64,000 bases of DNA from Hevea brasiliensis. Taxonomy: Eukaryota; Streptophyta; Magnoliopsida; Malpighiales; Euphorbiaceae. Both the position numbers and the translations under genes were made by a program. The notes under the pieces were generated by a model. It was not told the origin of the DNA. It saw nothing but the letters and a program-made list of their open reading frames with translations, and made no database searches. Of this stretch, positions 24,321-38,212 are shown in pieces. Each line of letters opens with the position of its first letter. The stretch's first letter is position 1. Location: positions 46,126,324 through 46,190,323 of the forward strand of contig NC_079504.1 of the NCBI RefSeq assembly GCF_030052815.1. Direction: 5' to 3'.

Positions 24321-24371
24321 CTTTGATAAAACTATGATAATTTTATCAAAGCATGCTAAGCCATTAGCATG
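24321..24371. repeat. Two adjacent perfect inverted repeats
   Basis: CTTTGATAAAA (24321-24331) pairs with TTTTATCAAAG (24341-24351), and CATGCTAA (24352-24359) pairs with TTAGCATG (24364-24371). The pair lies between two copies of GGGAGTATAAAAAGTT at about 24250 and 24375. This may be the remains of a small foldback transposon. Confidence 0.6.
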
Positions 24372-24565
24372 AAGGGAGTATAAAAAGTTGAAAATCTTGA
24401 TTCTCAGGCCGAATACATAAATTCACCATTGATCTTTCAAGACATTATCTCGTACCTCTACTTTTAAAAAGTGAAATTAAGCAAACCTTGTAATCCTCTT
24501 ACTAAAGACTGTGATATACAATCACGTTGAAATGGATAAGTAAGCTGATATGGATAAGTAAAAGT

Positions 24566-24566
<1 letters not shown>

Positions 24567-24637
<71 letters not shown>

Positions 24638-24655
24638 GAAGAAGAAGAAGAAGAA
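24567..24655. repeat. (AAT)n then (GAA)n microsatellite
   Basis: An uninterrupted run of about 23 AAT triplets is followed by about six GAA triplets. Confidence 0.95.
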
Positions 24656-26787
24656 TAGGACGGCAAGCACTTATGTCACTTCACCATTTCCTTTATTCCT
24701 TCTCTCCTAGCTCCTTTCTTTCCTCTCCAAAAGTCTCAACAAAAATCTATGGATTGATTACTCTTTGGCTATAAATAATAAAAATTCTAACAAAAATCTC
24801 AATTTGGTTGCATTATGGGTTGAGTTGCAAACATAATCAAGGAGGGGAAGTTCACCTTCAATGGGATCGATTACTTTTTGATTATAAATAACTAGCCAAA
24901 CAATCTCCATGGCAATGGAAAATTAAAATTTTGACCCATTGCACAAATCTATGGATCAACCAAATGTTTGTGTGTGTTAATCACTCTTTGTCTTCATTAA
25001 GATTTATAGCTTTATTGAATTTTGAACTATTGTCTATGAAGGCTTTATGAATATAAGAAATTGGTTCCAGCATCTTCTTAGGTTTTATAACTAATCTTTT
25101 GCCAGTACAAACCTTGATCTTTTACTATAAGGCATTTACTTTATCTTTTTTCATTTACTATATGGATAGTAACTTAATATTATTAATAGTTTCTTTGGGT
25201 TGCTCTTCAGATGGTAATAAGAGATTTGACTTACTAATAGTAATTCAAGATTTGTGGGTTTTAAACTTTTCTACTTGGGTTTCTCAACATAATTAATTGA
25301 GAGCAGTGGGTATGAATGTATTGGTTAAATTTCTAAGGTTTTTGAGGTTGCAATTTTGTGTTTTTTGAACTTATGTTCATTTATTTGAAAAAAAAAATCA
25401 TTTTATATAGCTTAATTGCATTTTTGAAAGCTATTATTGCAAAACTATTGTGGATTGATGATTCCCTTTTGAAAGGGCTTTCACTGAAGATACAATGATG
25501 TGAATCGATGAGATAAAAGAGAAAAAATTCCCCTTCTCTCTAAGCATTTTCAGTTTATAAATCTCTTGGGGAGAGAATACGTTGGTAAAGGAATTTTTTA
25601 TTATTGGGTTTTCTATGTCAATAATTTTTTTTTTACCTTATGTTTGCTGGTTTTACAACCCCGCAAGTTAACGAATCGCTAACAAGTAATAAAATAGTAA
25701 ATAGAGTATCGTCCTACGAGAAATTTAATTAGCAAGTACTAAACTACACAGTAATTATGACTGTCTAGGCTACCAAATATAATGGGAGAGTGAATCTAAT
25801 TTATTTTGAGTGCTAAAACCTAAGAGAACAATGAACTTAAAATGAAACAATCTCTTCAAACAATTCCAGAATTATGATTTCACACGTTAACCTTATTATA
25901 GATTCAATCTTGTCTATTCATTGGATTGAGGATCGTTGTTTTAATGGAAATTAATCCTAAGGTATCCTAGGTCCTCTCTCAAGGCACCTCAGGTATATTT
26001 CAATTAGAGCTAAACCTTACTTTCGTTGGTGATTAGTCCTAATAAAAATCCTTTAAGATCTATGATTAATTATGAAATTCCATGAAGGATTTTAGCCTAT
26101 CTCTAGATCCGATTTCCTAAGTTTAATACTTCGTTTTTTCAATACTAACCTTAACCTTTCAGTTCTTTAATTAGTATCTTATATTATGTCTAAGTGGGTA
26201 CTGGTACATAGCATGCATTAAGAACATAGAACATTAAATCAAAGAACAAAACTCAAATCTAATAGATAAAACTCAATATTTATCGATAATAATGATTACA
26301 AGCGTTACTCTCCTAATTTCAGAATAAAGAAACTGCTCACTCATAGTGAGTTTAACAAGCATAAGAAAAGTAAAACAAAAGAACATAAAAAGCAGCCTAA
26401 AGAAATAGAACAAAAGAATCGAAGAGAATTCTCTGCAACTTCGAACTTGTGGAACTTCGACTGAGGACTCCCCCTTGATGTTAATGCACTGTTCTTCAAG
26501 ATGGCTTGGAGAGAATGATGAATATGTATGTATATGAAGATGTGCGTATGAAGATGGTGATCTCTTTTTCTCTATTTGTTGCGGCTTCTATTTATATTCA
26601 ATATCCTAGAGTTAAGTTTTTTAGAGTCCCAAAGGCATTAGAAGTCTGTTCTGAGTGTAAGAACTGGAGCTAGAATCAAATCAGGAAATTGGTTATTGGT
26701 TGATACAAGGCTTGTGTGTCACTACGTGGCCCAGGGCCGTGTAACATACTAGAACTTGAAGGTTGCATCTCGTATTTGGGCAGAAGG

Positions 26788-28893
26788 TGAAGGAGCGGAA
26801 GCATGAAAAATATTAGTTTAGAATATTGAATTTAAAAATTTTCTTCTAGGGTCTCATGCATCATGTAAGATTTATTATTTACCAATTTGATTTCAATGTA
26901 CATCATATTAAAACACTTTTAATATGTTTTTGGATCTACATTTACCATTTAAGATTTTAGAATTAACAGATTAATTCATTAGAATCCTAGATTAAATCAA
27001 GAACATGTGCACTAACCTTTTGATGCACTGTAGTTGTGTTTGGCACCTTTGGAATGCACCTATGACACCAGATGTTGTCCCTATAGCTTGTCCACACCAA
27101 GATCACCAATGGCAGCCCCTTGAACAGCTTCTTAAGCCTTTTCAATCAATTAAAAATTCAGGTTTTGCCTTTAGAGAGATTACAGATGTATATAGGACAT
27201 TAGAAATGTTTTCTAGCAATTTTAATTCAAGAGAATGTTGGCAATTCTCTTTGAATTGATGAGACATGAAGAAGAAGAGAGAGGAGAGGTTCTTTGGGTG
27301 GCGGCACAAAAGAAAGAAAGGCAGATTATTCTTTTGTTCTTTCATCCTTTCCCTTATATAGCTAGGTCACTACTTAAAACCCTTGCCACATGTCATCTTC
27401 TGATTAGCTTTTAGTTTAATTGACCCAATCACATTGTGCCAAGTGTCAAACTTATATTTAATCTTGACTTTGATTATCTTACATGATTAAAAGACAAATG
27501 GCAAGCTTGTGTGTAGTGCCATATGTCAACATCTCATGGTGCCACATGTCACCCTGTGAAATGACCAAAATACCCTTGTGTCTTAATTTTGAGTTCTCAA
27601 CCCAAAATAATTATTTCTCTTCTTCTAATCAATTTATATCAAATATAAATTAATTAATTAATCTCTAGTAATTAATTTCTCATAATTAAATTCATATTTA
27701 AACACTTTAAATATAAATTTAACTTATACTATACATCCAATAACCTAGATTTGGTTTCAAGCCATGCTAGGGACTTTGCAATCTAATCAAGAACCAAACC
27801 TATTTAATTAATCAATTAAACTCTTTAACTAATTAATTAAATCACATTTAACTTGGTGATTACTTGTGTATGTGTGTGACTCACTAGGCTCATCACTAAT
27901 TGGCAATGAGATATGATATCAACTCTTAATATCATTAGAACTCTTTCCTACCATAAATGATTTCTCTGAATCATTTTATGCACCTCATAGACTATGGTTA
28001 ACACCTAGCATAGCATGGCATGGCCATCCAATCAGTAATAAGGTTTACCTTGAATGAACCTATAATCATATGTTGCCATGCACTAGAATCTCTCTGTTAC
28101 AAAATCCCAATTTGAGTTGGAGTCATGGTTTATGTCAAACTCCATTTGCTATGAATATTATGTTCTCTTTTAATTCTAGTTCTTGATTAAAAATATTTTC
28201 TTATTAGAAACTCTTTTCTGATTAAATCTATCTGTCCTGGCCAGGAACTTGAAACATCAAGAACAATTAAATGAACATAGGATTTTATCCCTATTTACTT
28301 AGGATAACAGATTCCATCTTGATCAACACCTACCTCCATATATAACTAGTAAGAGCCAACACATGCCCATATACCCATACACAGTACAAGTATGAAAACA
28401 GTATCAAACTCAAACCACCTATTTACAAGATAACTATGTTATCTCAGGTCTAAAGATTATATGTACTGATATGATTTATGACAATACATTAACAAGAGTA
28501 AACTCCATGTGCTTGTCATAGGTGTCACTGGTTCGACCTACTTATCATGTATAAGTGCCTATCATGTTTGTTGTATGGCATGAGACTCACCATTCCATCA
28601 TATTTATATCTCATATAAATACATTGGGAACAAACATGAATACAATCTTTCTGGATAAGTCATGTCCTGTGTGAAGTATCCTCGATTGTAAACCAATTTA
28701 TGATACTTTGTGCTAGAAATACTGTCACTCATATTCGTAACAACTTAAGAATAAAATTTCTAACAAAATATCAATGGACCTTTTCTATTACACATAAATA
28801 TATTATGTAAATGAAAAAGTGAAAATGCCTTTTATTAATAAAATATGTACAAAATACATACTAAATGATATACTCTAGGGCATACTACTAACA
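26788..28893 (-). repeat. 3' LTR of nested copia element
   Basis: 2106 bp, near-identical along its length to 34201-36310. Bounded by the GAAGG target duplication on the left and the polypurine tract on the right. Confidence 0.95.
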
Positions 28894-28907
28894 ATCTCCC
28901 ACTAGCA

Positions 28908-31900
28908 CTAAAGCCATTCATTACAATATCTTAAACCCATCTTCTTAAGATGTCGGTCTAGCTGAGTTTGTGACATAGGCTTAGTGAATAGATCAGCCAG
29001 ATTTTCAGCTGATGCTATTTTCTGCATGGCTACATCGCCTCGCCCAACTATTTCTCTGATAATATGGTAGCGCCTTTCTATGTGTTTGGATTTCTAGTGA
29101 GACCAGGGTTCCTTAGCCTGTATGACTGCTCCATTGTTGTCACAGTGGAGTGGAACTGCTGACTCAATGGAAGGAACTACTGCAAGTTCTGTCATGAACT
29201 TCTTTATCCAAACAGCTTCCTTTGCAGCATCTGATGCAGCAATATACTCAGCCTCAGTAGTAGAATCTACAGTCGTACTCTGTTTGGAACTCTTCCAACT
29301 GATTGCACGTCCATTACAAATGAACACATATCCAAAGGTAGACTTTCTATAATCGATATCTGATTGGAAATCAGAATCAGTATAACCATCCAATTGTAAG
29401 TCACCACCTCCATATATCAAGAATAAATCCTTAGTTCTTCTCAAGTACTTAAGGATATTCTTGACAGCTATCCAGTGTTCCAAACCTGGATTGGATTGAT
29501 ACCTACTAGTCAAACTAACAGCATATGCGATATCCGCCTAGTACACAATATTACATACATCAAACTTCCAATAGTCGAAGCATATGGAATCCTGGCCATT
29601 TTATCTCTTTCTTCAGGTGTCTTTGGAGACATCTCTTTAGAAAGGTGGATACCATGTCTCACTGGTAACAATCCTCTCTTGGAATCAAGCATGTTAAACC
29701 TCTTTAACACCTTTTCCAAGTATAGACTTTGGGATAAACCCATTATTCTTTTCGCTCTATCTCTATAGATGCGAATTCCAAGAATATAGGTTGCCTCCCC
29801 TAAGTCTTTCATGGAGAATGTATTTGACAACCATACCTTTACAGTTGTCAACATACCTGTGTCATTACCTATCAATAGAATATCATCCACATATAAGACA
29901 AGGAAAGTGACAGCCCTATCACTAACCTTCTTATATACACATGGCTCATTCTCATTTTTTATAAAACCAAATAACTTAATGGTTTCATCAAAACGGATGT
30001 TCCAACTCCTCGAAGCTTGTTTCAACCCATAAATGGATCGCTTTAGCTTGCATACCTTAGAACCATCTTGGGATTCAAAACCCTTAAGTTGTTCCATGAA
30101 AATGTTTTCTTCAATGTATCTATTGAGAAAAGCTGTTTTGACATCCATCTGCCAAATCTCATAAGCATAGTATACAGCTATAGCTAATAAAATCCTAATT
30201 GATTTAAGCATGGCAACAGGCGAGAAAGTCTCCTCATAGTTGATTCCTTACCTTTGGTGAAACTTTTTCGCTACTAGCCGTGCTTTATAGGTCTCTACCT
30301 TTCCATTAGAACCAATTTTCTTCTTGAAAACCCATTTGTTCCCTATAGGTACAATACCTTCAGGTGGGTCAACAAGATCCCAAACTTGATTCTTATACAA
30401 GGAATCAATCTCGGATTTCATAGCATCAATCCATTTTGAAGAGTCTATATCTGATATAGCTCCTTCATAGGTAAGTGGATCATCTCCATGATCTACTTCT
30501 TCATGAGTAGATAACTCTTGTTCTTCTTCATGAAGAAAACCATATCTCACTGGTGGGTGAGATATCCTGGTTGATCTACAAGAATTGCTGTAGATGTTTC
30601 ATCAATAGGTATAGGTTGACTAGATAGATCTATATCCATCTGATCTGTTGGTTGGTCAGAATTCTCCAATTCTAACTCTATTTGCCTTCCTTTGCCTCCT
30701 TCTTGAACAAACTATTGTTCAAGAAATGAGGCATCTCTACTTACCACAACCTTTTGTAATGTAGGCAAATAAAAATAATATCCAAAACTCTCTTTTGGAT
30801 ATCCAATAAATCGACCTTTTTCTGATCTGGTTTCCAATTTATCAGTGTTCAGCCTTTTGATATAAGCTGGACAACCCCAAATCTTAACATGGTTAAGACT
30901 TGGTTTTCTTCCATGCCATATCTCATAAGGTGTGGAAGATACTGATTTAGATGGAATCCTATTTAGAATATGCAAAGCTGATTTTAATGCAAATCCCCAA
31001 AAGGAGATTGGCATATCAGTATAGCTCATCATACAACGTACCATATCTAATAGGGTACGATTTCTCCTTTCAGATACACCATTCAGCTGTGGTGTTCCTG
31101 GAGGAGTCAGCTGGGAAACAATGCCACACTCTTTCAAGTATTCATCAAATTCAGTACTTAAGTATTCACCTCCACGATCTGATCGAAGAGCTTTAATACT
31201 TTTTTCTGTTTGATTTTCTACTTCAGATTTAAATTCTTTGAACTTTTCAAAGGATTTATGTTTGTATTTCATCAAATACAAATACCCAAACCTTGATTTA
31301 TCATCAGTAAAGGTAATAAAATAATGAAAACCGCCTCTAGCCATTTCTTTAAATGGACCACATACATCACTATGTATTAGCTCCAAAATATTTTCAGCTC
31401 TTAGCCCTTGTCCAACAGAGGGTGATCTAGTCATTTTGCCTTGAAAGCAGGATTCACAGGTTGGAGTAGGTTCAGAACCCAATGAGGATAGAATCCCCAT
31501 TTTCTCCAGTTTTGTAATTCTATCTTCTTCAACATGACCTAATCTTAATTGCCAAATATATTTTGAACTTGAGTTGATTTTTTCCATGGCATTGCATTCA
31601 TTTAGATCACTTGCATTCAATTTGTGTTTATCATTATTATCTAAATAATAAAGACCATCATTCATATAACCCGAACCAACATATTTATTTCTAAAATATT
31701 TATATTTCAAACATCATCTGTGAACTGAAATTCATAGCCATTTCTAGTCAAACTAGATATAGAAATGATGTTCTTAAAAGCATCAGGTACATATAAAATA
31801 TTATCCAAACACAAAACATGTCCAGACATGTAAAAAGATTTAGATCCTATGGCTAAAGCTTCAACAGTTGAGCCATCGCCAATCCGGAGTCTAACATCTC

Positions 31901-32062
31901 AAGAATGCAAGCTGCTACTGTTTATTAGTTCCTACATATCATAAGAAATGTGAGAACTGGCACCAGTATCTAAAACCCAAGCTGTAAATGAACTATGAGT
32001 ATCATCAGAATCTAAATAATAAGATATGGACATACCTTCCGAAGGTGTATCCTTCTTGTCCT
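28908..32062 (-). pseudogene. Copia pol: protease, integrase, RT, RNase H
   Basis: Protease: WVLDTGASSHIS near 31950. Integrase (31710-30712): WQLRLGH plus CESC zinc-binding region, then SDVCGPF, ITFTDDKSR, ALRSDRGGEY and GVSERRNRT, covering the D-D-E core. RT: an N-terminal piece at 30550-30248 (WVFKKKIGSNG), a stop (TAA at about 30248, where the family has Gln), then 30211-29510 with MDVKTAFLNR, SIYGLKQASRSWNIRFD and LYVDDILLIG (active-site YVDD intact). RNase H (29513-28908): GYTDSDF, STTEAEY and NLADLFTKPM. A frameshift separates RT and RNase H near 29515 and a stop lies near 29097. Copies the element RNA and integrates the cDNA when intact; this copy is broken but recent. Confidence 0.93.
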
Positions 32063-32899
32063 TCAGACAAGTAAGATACTCTGGGCAGTTCCTTTTCTAG
32101 TGCCCATCCTGCTTGAGTGGAAACACTTTCCTTTGCCTCCATCAGCTTTAGTCTTCCCTTTCTGTTCAACTATTTTCTTGGAAGGACCAGGAATTTGAGG
32201 TTTCTTTTTCTTATTGCCCTTCTTCTTGTTAGACTTTCCAGCAGAAGAAGATACAATCAAAGCTACCTCTTTTTCTTTATTGCCCGGCATATTCTTTTGG
32301 GCAATAACCAGCATGTTGAGTAAACCAGCCAAGGTGCATTCCTGTTTAGTCATATGGAAATTTGTCAAAAAATTCCCAAATGACTCAGGAAGGGACTGAA
32401 GGATCAAATCCATTTGCAGTTGGAAATCCATGTTAAAGTCAAGATGTTCCAGCTGCTCAATCAGCCGAATCATCTTGTGGACATGATCCCCAATATTCTG
32501 TCCCTCAAACATCCTCATGCGAAATAGGTATCTAGATATCTCATACCTGGCATTCCTGCTGTGCTCACCATACAACTCTTGTAGGTGAAGGAGGATCTCA
32601 CTCGCACTCTACATGTTCTCATGCTGCTTCTGTAACTCATTACTTATAGAAGCAAGCGTGTAACACTTGGCTCTCATATCATGCTCCTTTCACTTGTCCA
32701 AAGTTTCATGTTCCTCTTGAGTGGCCTCTGGAGGTAAGGGACCAGGAACATTTGAGTCTAGAACATATCCTATATGTTCAAGGTTCAGGACAAGTTTCAA
32801 ATTTCTTAGCCAATCAGAGAGATTAGGTCCTGTTAACCTATTACGATCAAGTATGCTTGCAAGGATATTGGATGATGGTGGTGGTTATGGTGTGCTCAT
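32063..32899 (-). pseudogene. Copia gag
   Basis: Starts at ATG 32899 and reads through three stops to 32575, then is open to 32063. SDWLRNLKLVLNLEHIGYVL and, later, FRMRMFEGQNIGDHVHKMI and LPESFGNFLTNFHM are the retrotransposon gag (UBN2-type) capsid motifs. A lysine-rich stretch follows. The zinc knuckle is damaged: CFH is followed by a frameshift, with the rest (QDGH...NCP) in another frame. Two of the three stops fit Trp or Gln codons changed by C-to-T or G-to-A. Confidence 0.88.
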
Positions 32900-34185
32900 T
32901 ATTATTAAAAAATTAATTATAGAAAATAACCAGATTAATTAGTAAATGTATCATGTATTTAACAAAAATGATTATGGTCTTTTAATCAAATTGGTCCTCC
33001 CACTAACTTAGCGAATCCTACACTTCCAAAGTAGGAAACGAAAATCCTAGTTGGATGGATTTCTAGTGGGTGATTGAATTCTTATAGTCTTATTAATCAT
33101 CCTCAGGCACATCCATTATTGGCCACCAAACCATTTACATATTTACAACATCTCATGCTTGACAATTATTCTTAAGAAAATCTCTTAAATTAATTGCATC
33201 ATATGCAAGTATTTAAAATTTCTTAAAATAATTGCCTTAATGGAGGGCCTATGATATAATTACCTTTTAATTATACCATTTCCAACTTAATCATTTGTTT
33301 GGAAGATTTTGTGGTTAGCCTAATTACTATTATGGTCTCACTTTGCATATTATCCAATTAGCATGCATATATCATATACTTGCATACATTCCCATACATC
33401 TCATGCATTCATGGATAAACAATAAATATGATATGATCATGGACTTTCTAAGGAATTCAATTCTGAGCCACCAAGAATTGAATCAGGGCATTCGTAGGTG
33501 CATTTGCTCTTGACCTCTTTGATTTTCTTGTAATCCAATTACATAGTAATCCTTGGCATACCAAGGTGAATTTACAAGAACCAAATAAACGAAATTACAA
33601 CCCAAAAAATATTACAACCTTTATAATACATGCCACCAAAATAAATTAAAATAAATTAAATTAATTTACAACCCAAAGAAACATAAAAGAAATAAATCCA
33701 ATCACATTGGTCTTTTATTGTCCATGATCATCCATCATGCATATCAATATTTACCAATTAAATAAAGCATACATACTTAAATTAAATTGAATATCTCATA
33801 TTCAACTTAAAAATCCAGATTTAAATCACATTCAAACAAATTTAAAAATTCATATTTGAATCACATTCAAATAAATTTAAAAATTCAGATTTGAATCACA
33901 TTCAAATAAATTTAAAAATTCAGATTTGAATCAAAATTTAATTGTGTGAATAAAACTCCTAATTAAACACTTTAATTAGTCATGGGCCTAATTATGGGCC
34001 TTGAAACCAAGCCCACATTCAAGCCCAAAAGTCATGCGCATGGTTGAATGCAACAAACCATGCGCACTAATGGTGTTCATCATCATGCCGCCACCTATTC
34101 TTTGCAACCAGCAATGAATCAATCATCTCATGATCAAATCACACAATTAAATCATATAATCAATAATCTAAATGGCAAATATGAT
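32900..34185 (-). other. Untranslated leader of nested copia element, with 35-bp tandem repeats
   Basis: No frame. A 35-bp unit beginning CAGATTTGAATCACATTCAA recurs at 33816, 33851, 33886 and 33921 (about 3.5 copies). The leader ends at the primer-binding site. Confidence 0.8.
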
Positions 34186-34200
34186 GGCTCTGATACCAAT
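34186..34200 (-). other. Primer-binding site (initiator tRNA-Met) of nested copia element
   Basis: Minus-strand ATTGGTATCAGAGCC, complementary to the 3' end of plant initiator tRNA-Met, directly adjoining the 5' LTR. Confidence 0.93.
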
Positions 34201-36310
34201 TGAAGGAGCGAAAGCATGAAAAATATTAGTTTAGAACATTGAATTCAAAAATTTTCTTCTAGGGTCTCATGCATCATGCAAGATTTATTATTTACCTACT
34301 TGATTTTAATGTTAAACAACATATTAAAACACTTTTAATATGTTTTTAGATCTACATTTGCCATTTAAGATTTTAGAATTAACAGATTAATTCAATAGAA
34401 CCCTAGATTAAATCAAGAACATGTGCACTAACCTTTTGATGCACTGTAGTTGTGTTTGGCACCTTTGGAATGCACCTAGGACACTAGATATTGTCCCTCT
34501 AGCTTGTCCACACCAAGATCACCAATGGCAGCCCCTTGAACAGCTTCTCAAGCCTTTCCAATCAATTAGAAATTCAGGTTTTGCCTTTAGAGAGATTATA
34601 GATGTATATAGGACACTAGAAACGTTTTCTAGCAATTTTAATTCAAGATAATGTTGGCAATTCTCTTTGAATTGATGAGATATGAAGAAGAAGAGAGGGG
34701 AGAGGTTCTTTGGGTGGCGGCACAAAAGAAAGAATGACAGATTATTCTTTTGCTCTTTCATCCTTTCCCTTATATAGCTAGGTCACCACTTAAAACCCTT
34801 GCCACATGTCACATTCTGATTGGATCTTAGTTTAATTGATCCAATCACATTGTGCCAAGTGTCAAACTTAGATTTAATCTTGGCTTTGATCATCTTACAT
34901 GATTAAAAGACAAATAGCAAGCTTATGTGTAGTGTCATGTGCCAACATCTCATGGTGCCACATGTCACCCTGTGAAATGACCAAAATACCATTATGTCTT
35001 AATTTTGAGTTCCCAACCCAAAATAATTATTTCACTTCTTCTAATCAATTTATATCAAATATAAATTAATTAATTAATCTCTATTAATTAATTTTTCATA
35101 ATTAAATTCATATTTAAACACTTTAAATATAAATTTAACTTATACTATACATCCAATAACCTAGATTTGGTTTCAAGCCATGTTAGGGACTTTGTAATCT
35201 AATTGCAAACCAAACCTATTTAATTAATCAATTAAACTCTTTAACTAATTAATTAAATCACATTTAACTTAGTGATTACTTGTGTATGTGTGTGACTCAC
35301 TAGGCTCATCACTAATTGGCAATGAGATATGATATCAACTCTTAATATCATCAGAACTCTTTCTTACCATAAATGATTTCTCTAAATCATTTTATGCACC
35401 TTATAGACCATGGTTAACACCTAGCATAGCATGCCATGGCCACCCAATCAGTAATAGGGTTTACCTTAAATGAACCTATAATCATATGTTACCATGCACT
35501 AGAATCTCTCTGTTATACAATCCCAATTCGAGCTGGAGTCATGGATTATGTGAAACTCCATTTGCTATGAATATTATGTTCTTTTTTTTATTCCAGTTCT
35601 TAATTAAAAAGATTTTCTCATCAGAAACTCTTTTCTGATTAAATCTATCTGTCCTGGCCAGGAACTTGAAACATCAAGAATAATTAAATGAACATAGAAT
35701 TTTATCCCTATTTACTTAGGGTAATAGATTCCATCTTGATCAACACCTACCTCCATATATAACTAGTAAGAGCCAACACATGCCCATATACCCATACACA
35801 GTACAAGTATGAAAGCAGTATCAAACTCAAACCACTTATATACAAGATAACTGTGTTATCTCAGGTCTAAAGATTATATGCATTGATATGATTTATGATA
35901 ATGCATTGACAAGAGTAAACTTCATGTGCTTGTCATAAGTGTCACTGGTTCGACCTACTTATCATGTATAAGTGCCTATCATGTTTGTTATATGGCATGA
36001 GACTCACCATTCCATCTTATTTATATCTCATATAAATACATTGGGAACAAACATGAATACAATCTTTCTGGATAAGTCATGTCCTGTGTGAAGTATCCTC
36101 GATTGTGAACCAATTTATAATACTTTGTGCTAGAAATATTGTCACTCATATTCTTAACAACTTAAGAATAAAATTTCTAACAAAATATCAATGGACCTTT
36201 TCTATTACACATAAATATATTATGTAAACGGAAAAGTGAAAATGCCTTTTATTAATAAAATATGTACAAAATACATACTAAATGATTTGCTCTAGGGCAT
36301 ACTACTAACA
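34201..36310 (-). repeat. 5' LTR of nested copia element
   Basis: 2110 bp. A minus-strand TATA-like CTATATAAGGG lies at about 34768-34778, with the transcript expected to start shortly to the left. Short frames inside both LTRs (27005-27345 and 34421-34761) are repeat copies, not genes. Confidence 0.95.
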
Positions 36311-36776
36311 GAAGGTTACATGGGTCTTGGCTAGTTACACGGGTCCAATTACACGGCCTGTGTTCTGTTGTTCTTCTAGAAATTCTTCAAGCTTTTCCAG
36401 GTAGAATCTTACACGGGTCTTCGCAAGTTACACGAGTCGTGTTACACGGCCCGTGTACTGTGTCTCCTCTTTGACTTCATTGGTTTTCTCTTGGCAGTAA
36501 GTTACATGGGTCTGTGGTATGTTTACAAGACTCGTATAAAGTGTATCAGCAATAATGCTCTTCTTCTTGAGTTTTTCCAAGCTTCCTTCTTCACTCCTAT
36601 GTTTTGGAACTCCCTCAAAACACATGAAAATATGCAGAAAACATAGAATTTAGTGCAGAGTAATGAAATTTATAAAAGTTAATGAATTTGATGATTATGC
36701 ATGAAATTACCTATCTAAATGCTATGAATTGCTGTACAAATGTGCTTAAAAACATCTATATAATACAAGTGTATCA

Positions 36777-37816
<1,040 letters not shown>

Positions 37817-38207
37817 TGTAACACCCTAGGCAAGTCCCACATCGGTAAAACACGGGAAGATGCTGGGTTTATAAGTTAGTGGTTCGTAACCCCTAGTGAC
37901 GCCTTTTAAAACCGTGAGGGCTTCGGCCCAGAGCGGACAATATCACTAGTGGGCCGGGCCATTACATTTGTGGTATCAGAGCCGCTCCGCGTGCAACCTT
38001 GAACGATGGTGGGGTAAACCTCAGCGAGGACGTTGAGTCCCATAAGGGGGGTGGATTGTAACACCCTAGGCAAATCCCACATCGGCAAAACATGGGAGAG
38101 ATGCTGGGTTTATAAGTTGGTGGTTCGTAACCCCTAGTGACGCGTTTTAAAACCATGAGGGCTTCGGCCCAGAGCGGACAATATCACTAGTGGGCCGGGC
38201 CATTACA
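37817..38207 (+). mobile_element. TRIM (miniature LTR retrotransposon), 391 bp
   Basis: LTRs 37817-37966 and 38057-38207 (150 and 151 bp) start TGTAACACCCTAGGCAA and end GGGCCATTACA. The 90-bp interior has a primer-binding site TGGTATCAGAGCCG at 37971-37984 and a polypurine tract AGGGGGGTGGAT at 38045-38056. Target duplication GAGGC at 37812-37816 and 38208-38212. It has no coding capacity and must have been moved by proteins of another element. The two LTRs differ at only a handful of bases. Confidence 0.96.
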
Positions 38208-38212
38208 GAGGC

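Larger units (their letters stand above)
23131..25640. other. AT-rich intergenic DNA with microsatellites
   Basis: No supported gene. A TA run lies at about 23627-23651. Short frames (23246-23455, 23978-24220, 25099-25296) show no domain. The region ends at the Athila-type element, whose left target duplication CCTTA is at 25636-25640. Confidence 0.5.
26788..36310 (-). mobile_element. Ty1/copia retrotransposon, 9.5 kb, nested in Athila LTR
   Basis: LTRs 26788-28893 (2106 bp) and 34201-36310 (2110 bp), in minus orientation TGTTAGTAG...CTTCA. Target duplication GAAGG at 26783-26787 and 36311-36315. The primer-binding site (minus ATTGGTATCAGAGCC) is at 34186-34200, directly beside the right LTR, which is therefore the 5' LTR. 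The polypurine tract (minus AGTGGGAGATTGT) adjoins the left LTR. Copia order gag, protease, integrase, RT, RNase H. A third LTR of this family lies at 61802-63913. The frames are mostly open with a few stops and indels, so it is younger than the copia element at 15041. Confidence 0.96.
25641..36776 (-). repeat. 3' LTR of Athila-type element, split by a copia insertion
   Basis: Pieces 25641-26787 and 36316-36776 align with the intact LTR at 57653-59243; 36311-36315 is the second copy of the GAAGG target duplication. It begins TGTTTGCTGGTTTTACAACC on the + strand, as does the other LTR. Confidence 0.93.

Noticed and set aside
27005..27345. Overlapping frames on both strands, repeated at 34421-34761
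   Set aside because: They lie inside the two copies of one copia LTR; the repetition comes from the LTR, not from a gene family.
37906..38156. Minus-strand frames of 60-64 codons
   Set aside because: They fall within the TRIM, which has no coding capacity.
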